From Bacteroidaceae bacterium (lineage in GTDB: Bacteria > Bacteroidota > Bacteroidia > Bacteroidales > Bacteroidaceae), in assembly GCA_017469525.1 (NCBI GenBank), contig JAFUGG010000038.1, positions 1 through 64,000 of the forward strand: a DNA stretch of 64,000 bases. The letters run 5' to 3'. Shown in pieces: positions 60,046 to 64,000 of the stretch; position 1 is the first letter of the stretch; each line of letters starts with the position of its first letter. Position numbers and translations under genes: made by a program. Below the pieces are notes generated by a model. The model made no database searches, had not been told where the DNA came from, and saw only the letters and a list, made by a program, of their open reading frames with translations.

Positions 60046-60145
60046 ATAGTTCAATCGTAAATAAATTGAAGTCCGCGACTGCAATCGCGCCTTTTTTTCT
60101 AAAAGAATCAAAGAAATCGTAAATCATTAAATAGTAAACAAAAAG

Positions 60146-60583
60146 ATGCTCGAAACAATTTTAGCAATCTCCGGAAAGCCCGGACTCTACCGACTCGTAT
60201 CGCGAGGCAACCGCAGCCTCATCGTTGAAACCCTCGACGCGCAGAAGAAGCGCTTCCCCGCCTTCGCTGCAGACAAAGTCATCTCCCTGGCAGACATCGC
60301 CATGTACACTGACGAAAAAGAAGTACCCCTCCGCGAGGTCTTGAACAACATCAAGGCAAAGGAAAGCGGCAAGACCACTTCCATCGACTATCGCAAGGCA
60401 TCGAAGGACGAACTCTACAGCTATCTGGGCGAAGTCCTGCCCAATTTCGATGGCGACCGCATCTACCAGAGCGACATCAAGAAACTCATTCAGTGGTATA
60501 ACATCCTCATTGAAAATGGTTTGACCGACTTTGATGAAGCACTACAGGAAACTCAAGGCGACAACATCGACGACAGAAAGTAA
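60146..60583 (+). CDS. DUF5606 family protein
   Basis: A 145-residue protein starting LETILAISGKPGLYRLVSRG, with IVETLDAQKKRFPAFAADKV and DRIYQSDIKKLIQWYNIL. This is the Bacteroidetes-specific DUF5606 family, cytoplasmic and of unknown function, usually downstream of coaE as here. Followed by a strong terminator. Confidence 0.9.
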   Translation: MLETILAISGKPGLYRLVSRGNRSLIVETLDAQKKRFPAFAADKVISLADIAMYTDEKEVPLREVLNNIKAKESGKTTSIDYRKASKDELYSYLGEVLPNFDGDRIYQSDIKKLIQWYNILIENGLTDFDEALQETQGDNIDDRK

Positions 60584-60608
60584 AGAGAGAAGACAAGAAA
60601 GTAAACGC

Positions 60609-60646
60609 AAGAAGGGTATGTCAGAATGAAATGACATACCCTTCTT
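60609..60646 (+). terminator. Terminator after the DUF5606 gene
   Basis: AAGAAGGGTATGTCA and TGACATACCCTTCTT form a 15-bp perfect stem with an 8-nt loop, followed by GTTT. Confidence 0.92.
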
Positions 60647-60669
60647 GTTTACTCCGAACTCAAGTCGAA

Positions 60670-60779
60670 CTTCCAGTACTCTCCAAAGAAAACTCCAGTA
60701 CTCTCCAGAGAAAACTCCAGTACTCACACGAGAGTACTGGAGTTTTCTTACGTAGGTACTGGAATATTGACGTGAGGAT
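60670..60779. repeat. 22-bp-period array F (5 units, orientation switch)
   Basis: Units start at 60670, 60692, 60714, 60736 and 60758. The first three read ACTCCAGTACTCTCCAGAGA-like; the last two (ACTGGAGTTTTCTTACG, ACTGGAATATTGACGTG) are inverted, the centre being ACTCCAGTACTC-acac-GAGAGTACTGGAGT. Between convergent genes. Confidence 0.85.
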
Positions 60780-60840
60780 TGCGACGTAGACACATCCTCT
60801 TCTTTATATGATTCAACATCAAGTCCGATTCCAAGTGCTC

Positions 60841-62229
60841 TCAGGAAAGTGACAGTCTCGAAGTTTTCTTGTTCTTCGTATTTGCCAATAAAGACTCCAG
60901 CATGGGGAGCATTCGGTTCAGTTGACCGCACTGTATCATGAAGTTCCAAAACGGCTCGAACTTCTTCCAGCCGCCCATGTAGAACAAATGAGCCAGCTGC
61001 TGCTTCAGATTGTCATGGCCAAAGCTGGCACGAAAGATGTTGCTCCAGGAATAGAATTCTTTATAGGCCCAGTCGTAGCCTTGTTTCAGTTCGTCGGCAG
61101 AAAGCCCGATGGTCTTATAAACCACGGTTCGCGTGTCGTACTTGCTCCAGTCGTAGGAGGTAATACGCCCGTCGAGCTCCATCTGTTGGAACAGGCGCGT
61201 GCCGGGATAGGGTGTGAGAATATGGAAGGTAGCCGTGGTGATGCTGTGTTCGATGCCCCACTCCACAGTGCGACGGAACACATCCTTGTCATCATAGTCA
61301 AGGCCAAACACAAAGCTGCCGTTAATCATGATGCCCAGACTATGCAGTCGCTCAACGGCTGCCACATAGTCCTTCGAAAGATTTTGCAGTTTGTTGCTGC
61401 TGCGCAGGTTCTCTGGCGAGAAGGTCTCGAAGCCGAGAAAGATGCTACGGAGCCCAGCCTCGGCGGCTTTCTCTATCAGGTCACCTTTCAGCACAGAGGC
61501 AATCGTGGCTGCACTCTGGAAGACGCGTCCCATGCCACGCATACCCTCAAACAGCTCCTCCGCAAAACGTGGACTGCCCAGCAGGTGGTCGTCAAGGAAA
61601 TAGAGGTGACGGCCTGGCAGTCGGTCAATCTCGGCCAAGGCATCGTCAATGCGTTGCGTGTAGAACGACTTTCCCTCGCCGTAGAACGCATCCTTATAGC
61701 AAAAGTCGCAGTGGTGTGGACAGCCGCGGGACACTACGAGCGAATTGGGAACAAAGTATTTCTCTCGCTTGATGAGGTCACGTCTGACGGGCGGGATGTG
61801 CTCGATAGAACGCCAACGGGCCACATAGCGTTTTTGCGGATTTCCGGCGCGCAAGTCAGCTACAAAGCGGGAAAAAGCCTCCTCGCCAGGACCCAGAAGG
61901 ATAGTATCGGCATGCCGGGCTGCTTCGTCGGGCAGCGACGTGACATGCAGGCCGCCCATGACCACGTAGACGCCTTTCTGCCGATAGTGGTCGGCAATGC
62001 TATAGGCACGGTAGGCATTAGTCACGTACACTTGTATGCACACCAAGTCCGGCTCATCGTCGAGCGTCAGCCGCTCCACATGCTGATCAACAATCTCCAC
62101 TTCATCGTCATCGCAGAAGTAGGCAGCCAACGTGGCGAGTCCTAACGGTGGGAACAGCGAGTACTTGATGGGACGCCAATAGGGGCTCTCGGCTTCCTGC
62201 AACGAAGGCAGAATCATCTTTACTTTCAT
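60841..62229 (-). CDS. B12-binding-domain radical SAM protein
   Basis: A 462-residue protein. An N-terminal cobalamin-binding-like domain (LGLATLAAYFCDD, DQHVERL, MGGLHVTSLPDEA, GPGEEAF) is followed by a radical SAM core with SRGCPHHCDFCYKD (CxxxCxxC cluster site) and FLDDHLLG. The layout is that of the BchE/P-methylase class; members modify lipids, hopanoids, tetrapyrroles or natural products. No neighbouring pathway genes identify the substrate. The basic Ser-rich C terminus lies 60 bp from array F. Confidence 0.85.
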   Translation of the reverse strand: MKVKMILPSLQEAESPYWRPIKYSLFPPLGLATLAAYFCDDDEVEIVDQHVERLTLDDEPDLVCIQVYVTNAYRAYSIADHYRQKGVYVVMGGLHVTSLPDEAARHADTILLGPGEEAFSRFVADLRAGNPQKRYVARWRSIEHIPPVRRDLIKREKYFVPNSLVVSRGCPHHCDFCYKDAFYGEGKSFYTQRIDDALAEIDRLPGRHLYFLDDHLLGSPRFAEELFEGMRGMGRVFQSAATIASVLKGDLIEKAAEAGLRSIFLGFETFSPENLRSSNKLQNLSKDYVAAVERLHSLGIMINGSFVFGLDYDDKDVFRRTVEWGIEHSITTATFHILTPYPGTRLFQQMELDGRITSYDWSKYDTRTVVYKTIGLSADELKQGYDWAYKEFYSWSNIFRASFGHDNLKQQLAHLFYMGGWKKFEPFWNFMIQCGQLNRMLPMLESLLANTKNKKTSRLSLS

Positions 62230-62295
62230 ATCCTTAGTTAATCAGATTCTATGATTTCTACGATAGCCAGGCAGGTAACTGGCGGCCCCGACAGC

Positions 62296-64000
62296 TCAGA
62301 AGAGATAGACCTTTACGTCTTTTGCCGCGCCAGGTGTACCCTGTTCAGCCCGTGGCAGGTATTCAATGCCCGTTATCGTCTGCTCGGAGCCGAGGTCGAT
62401 AACCAACAGGTGCGGTAAATCCGTGCCCTTGACGGTCTGCCAGTAAGTACTCTCCTGCAAGTCGAAAACCTTATCGCCCAGGTGGTTTCCGTTCTCTTCC
62501 TCCGAGTCGGCGTACTTCACCGTCCAAGGCTCACGGCTGATGCGCTTGCCTTTGCTGCCAAGGGCATAAAGCTCTGCAATGGCCGTGACGTCGTCTTTCT
62601 GCTGTGTGCTCAGCACCTCGATGGCAAGATAGCGGCCTTTTCCGGGCGAAGCAAACTTGAGCGTCTGCCAGCCATTGCCAGCCTTCAACGCTCCCTCGAA
62701 GGCGGGTTGTCTTGAGTTGAGGTCGGGCTTGTCGCCTGGGTTGTTGTGCTTAATGGTCTTCTCCAATTGCAATTTATTCAACTCGGGCTCTGCCTGTCCC
62801 CAAACGACGCGTTCGCTGGGGCCCACAATGTCGAGGACTATCACCTCGTTCCTTCCTTTCTTGAGCCAGCAACCGGGGACGTAGAGTGTCTGCTGCGGTC
62901 CAATCGACCAGATGCGTCCCATGGCATGACCGTTTACCCAAACTTGTCCTTTGCCCCACTTCTCGAAGTTGAGGAATGTGTCGCCCACCTTCTTCAGGTC
63001 AAAGTAGCCGCGATAGTAGCCGCGACCGAAGATGAGGTCTTCGCTGTCCCTGGCATAACGCATGGTGCGGCCGATGCGCATCATGCTGATGGACTCGCGA
63101 GTGTTAGGCTTCTCCTTCTGCCACTCAAATGCTCTGACAGCTACCTCGTAGTCATCAGGGATGCGCATGTTCTCCCACATCGTCGGGGTGTATACAATCT
63201 CCGTTCCGTCGATGCCGAAATGTGACTTCACGTTGACCGTGATAGTAGGTTTGCTGACTAATCCTTTAAAGTCCTTGATGGCTCGACCAAAGTTGATGCG
63301 CCCCATTCCTTCAACGAGGATTTGCAGTTCCTGCCCCCGACTGACAGGTGGCAAGGAGAGCGACTTCTCGTTTTTCACGCGGTCAATCTTGCCGATGTAC
63401 TTGCCGTCGATAAAGACTTGTGCAAAGTCGTGAGCGTCAATCGTGAGCGTTGCAGCCCAATCCGATTCTTCCGGCTTCGAAATCTCAGGCAGACGGGTAC
63501 TATAGAGCATAGCTCCCCATCCCATGTCGAGTTCTTCAAATGTCAGGGGTGCACCAACGGTACGGAGATCTTGATCATGATCAACATAGTACCTAAAGTC
63601 GAAACCATTATAGAGCGGGGCGAACTCTGTCAGCTCAAACTTAGGAACGGTAATGATGGGCATAGGAGCCTTGGGGACAACTGGCATCTTCTTGCCGTCG
63701 TTATACTTCTCCATCATCTTGCGGAGCTCCCAGAACTTTGGCGTAGGAAGGCCCCATTCGTTGATGGGAGCATCGTAGTCGTAGGAGGTGACATCGGGCG
63801 CAAAGCCAGGGCTGTTGGCTCCTGCCCAATGGCCGAAGGAGGTGCCGCCATGGGTCATGTAGAGCGAGAAGCTGATGCCTTTGCTAAGCATCTCGTCCAA
63901 GCCTTCCACCATATCCTTTGCCGGTCGTGTCTCATGCTGAGCGCCCCATTTGTCGAACCAGCCGCTCCAGAACTCGGAGCACATCTTGGGAGCATCAGGG
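62296..64000 (-). CDS. Beta-galactosidase, glycoside hydrolase family 35 (N terminus outside window)
   Basis: The frame is open to the right edge. MCSEFWSGWFDKWG, just inside, carries the GH35 nucleophile glutamate, and THGGTSFGHWAGAN and ITSYDYDAPINEWG-like (VTSYDYDAPINEWG) follow. Two beta-sandwich domains (including GKGQVWVNGHAMGRIW) come next, and a C-terminal F5/8-type carbohydrate-binding domain (KGRYLAIEVLSTQ, IDLGSEQTITGIEYLPR). The acid/base glutamate should lie in the missing part. Likely secreted and acting on galactose-containing plant glycans. Confidence 0.9.
   Translation of the reverse strand, partial: PDAPKMCSEFWSGWFDKWGAQHETRPAKDMVEGLDEMLSKGISFSLYMTHGGTSFGHWAGANSPGFAPDVTSYDYDAPINEWGLPTPKFWELRKMMEKYNDGKKMPVVPKAPMPIITVPKFELTEFAPLYNGFDFRYYVDHDQDLRTVGAPLTFEELDMGWGAMLYSTRLPEISKPEESDWAATLTIDAHDFAQVFIDGKYIGKIDRVKNEKSLSLPPVSRGQELQILVEGMGRINFGRAIKDFKGLVSKPTITVNVKSHFGIDGTEIVYTPTMWENMRIPDDYEVAVRAFEWQKEKPNTRESISMMRIGRTMRYARDSEDLIFGRGYYRGYFDLKKVGDTFLNFEKWGKGQVWVNGHAMGRIWSIGPQQTLYVPGCWLKKGRNEVIVLDIVGPSERVVWGQAEPELNKLQLEKTIKHNNPGDKPDLNSRQPAFEGALKAGNGWQTLKFASPGKGRYLAIEVLSTQQKDDVTAIAELYALGSKGKRISREPWTVKYADSEEENGNHLGDKVFDLQESTYWQTVKGTDLPHLLVIDLGSEQTITGIEYLPRAEQGTPGAAKDVKVYLF

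Overview
The window looks like chromosome of a Bacteroidales bacterium, most likely Prevotella or a close relative. Most transcription units start with the Bacteroidetes -7 element TAnnTTTG (for example before rplU, lon, thrA, nusB and tgt). The gene content is typical of the group: a fused FNR-like/NADPH glutamate synthase protein, DUF4923, DUF5606, a PUR-family protein, a NusB with a long N-terminal extension, and the thrA / phosphoglycerate-mutase-like / thrC operon. No rRNA, tRNA or CRISPR array was found.

1-8066 is one end of an integrative conjugative element (ICE). From the left edge it carries a TraE-like DUF4134 protein, a small acidic membrane protein, a primase-like Toprim protein, a RecA/RepA-type ATPase, two excisionase-like helix-turn-helix proteins, two unknown proteins and a tyrosine integrase. 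All are on the minus strand. The element ends at the 3' end of mnmE, which is probably its attachment site, and candidate integrase arm sites lie between int and mnmE.

8046-25789 holds housekeeping genes, mainly minus strand: mnmE, a frameshifted secreted protein, threonine aldolase with a nucleoside phosphorylase, a PD40-like secreted protein, a DMT-family membrane protein, the glutamate synthase fusion, serS, a CPBP protease, menA, a GH51 arabinofuranosidase, rplU-rpmA, manA and an orphan RecQ-tail-like protein. 26533-30203 is a large GLUG-repeat secreted protein with a 51-residue partner. 30269-36426 is the threonine operon. 36539-45070 carries an FAD enzyme, fucO, an acyltransferase, a Gate-domain membrane protein, trmN6-like and lon.

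45071-51192 is an accessory patch with palindromic repeats, a decayed IS1380-type transposase and a fasciclin-domain secreted protein with a small secreted partner. 51193-60583 is conserved core: tgt, an LptF/G permease, a DEAD-box helicase, an RluA-type synthase, a DUF4923 lipoprotein, a PUR protein, nusB, yajC, ybbR-like, coaE and DUF5606. The right end has a B12-binding radical SAM protein and a partial GH35 beta-galactosidase.

The most unusual feature is repeat DNA. At least six intergenic loci carry tandem arrays with an exact 22-bp period, built of palindromic units whose sequence differs from locus to locus. A 70-bp near-perfect palindrome occurs twice with identical sequence 28.6 kb apart, and a 71-bp two-hairpin element occurs twice. 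Several conserved enzymes also carry in-frame insertions made of simple repeats that recur in the intergenic DNA.
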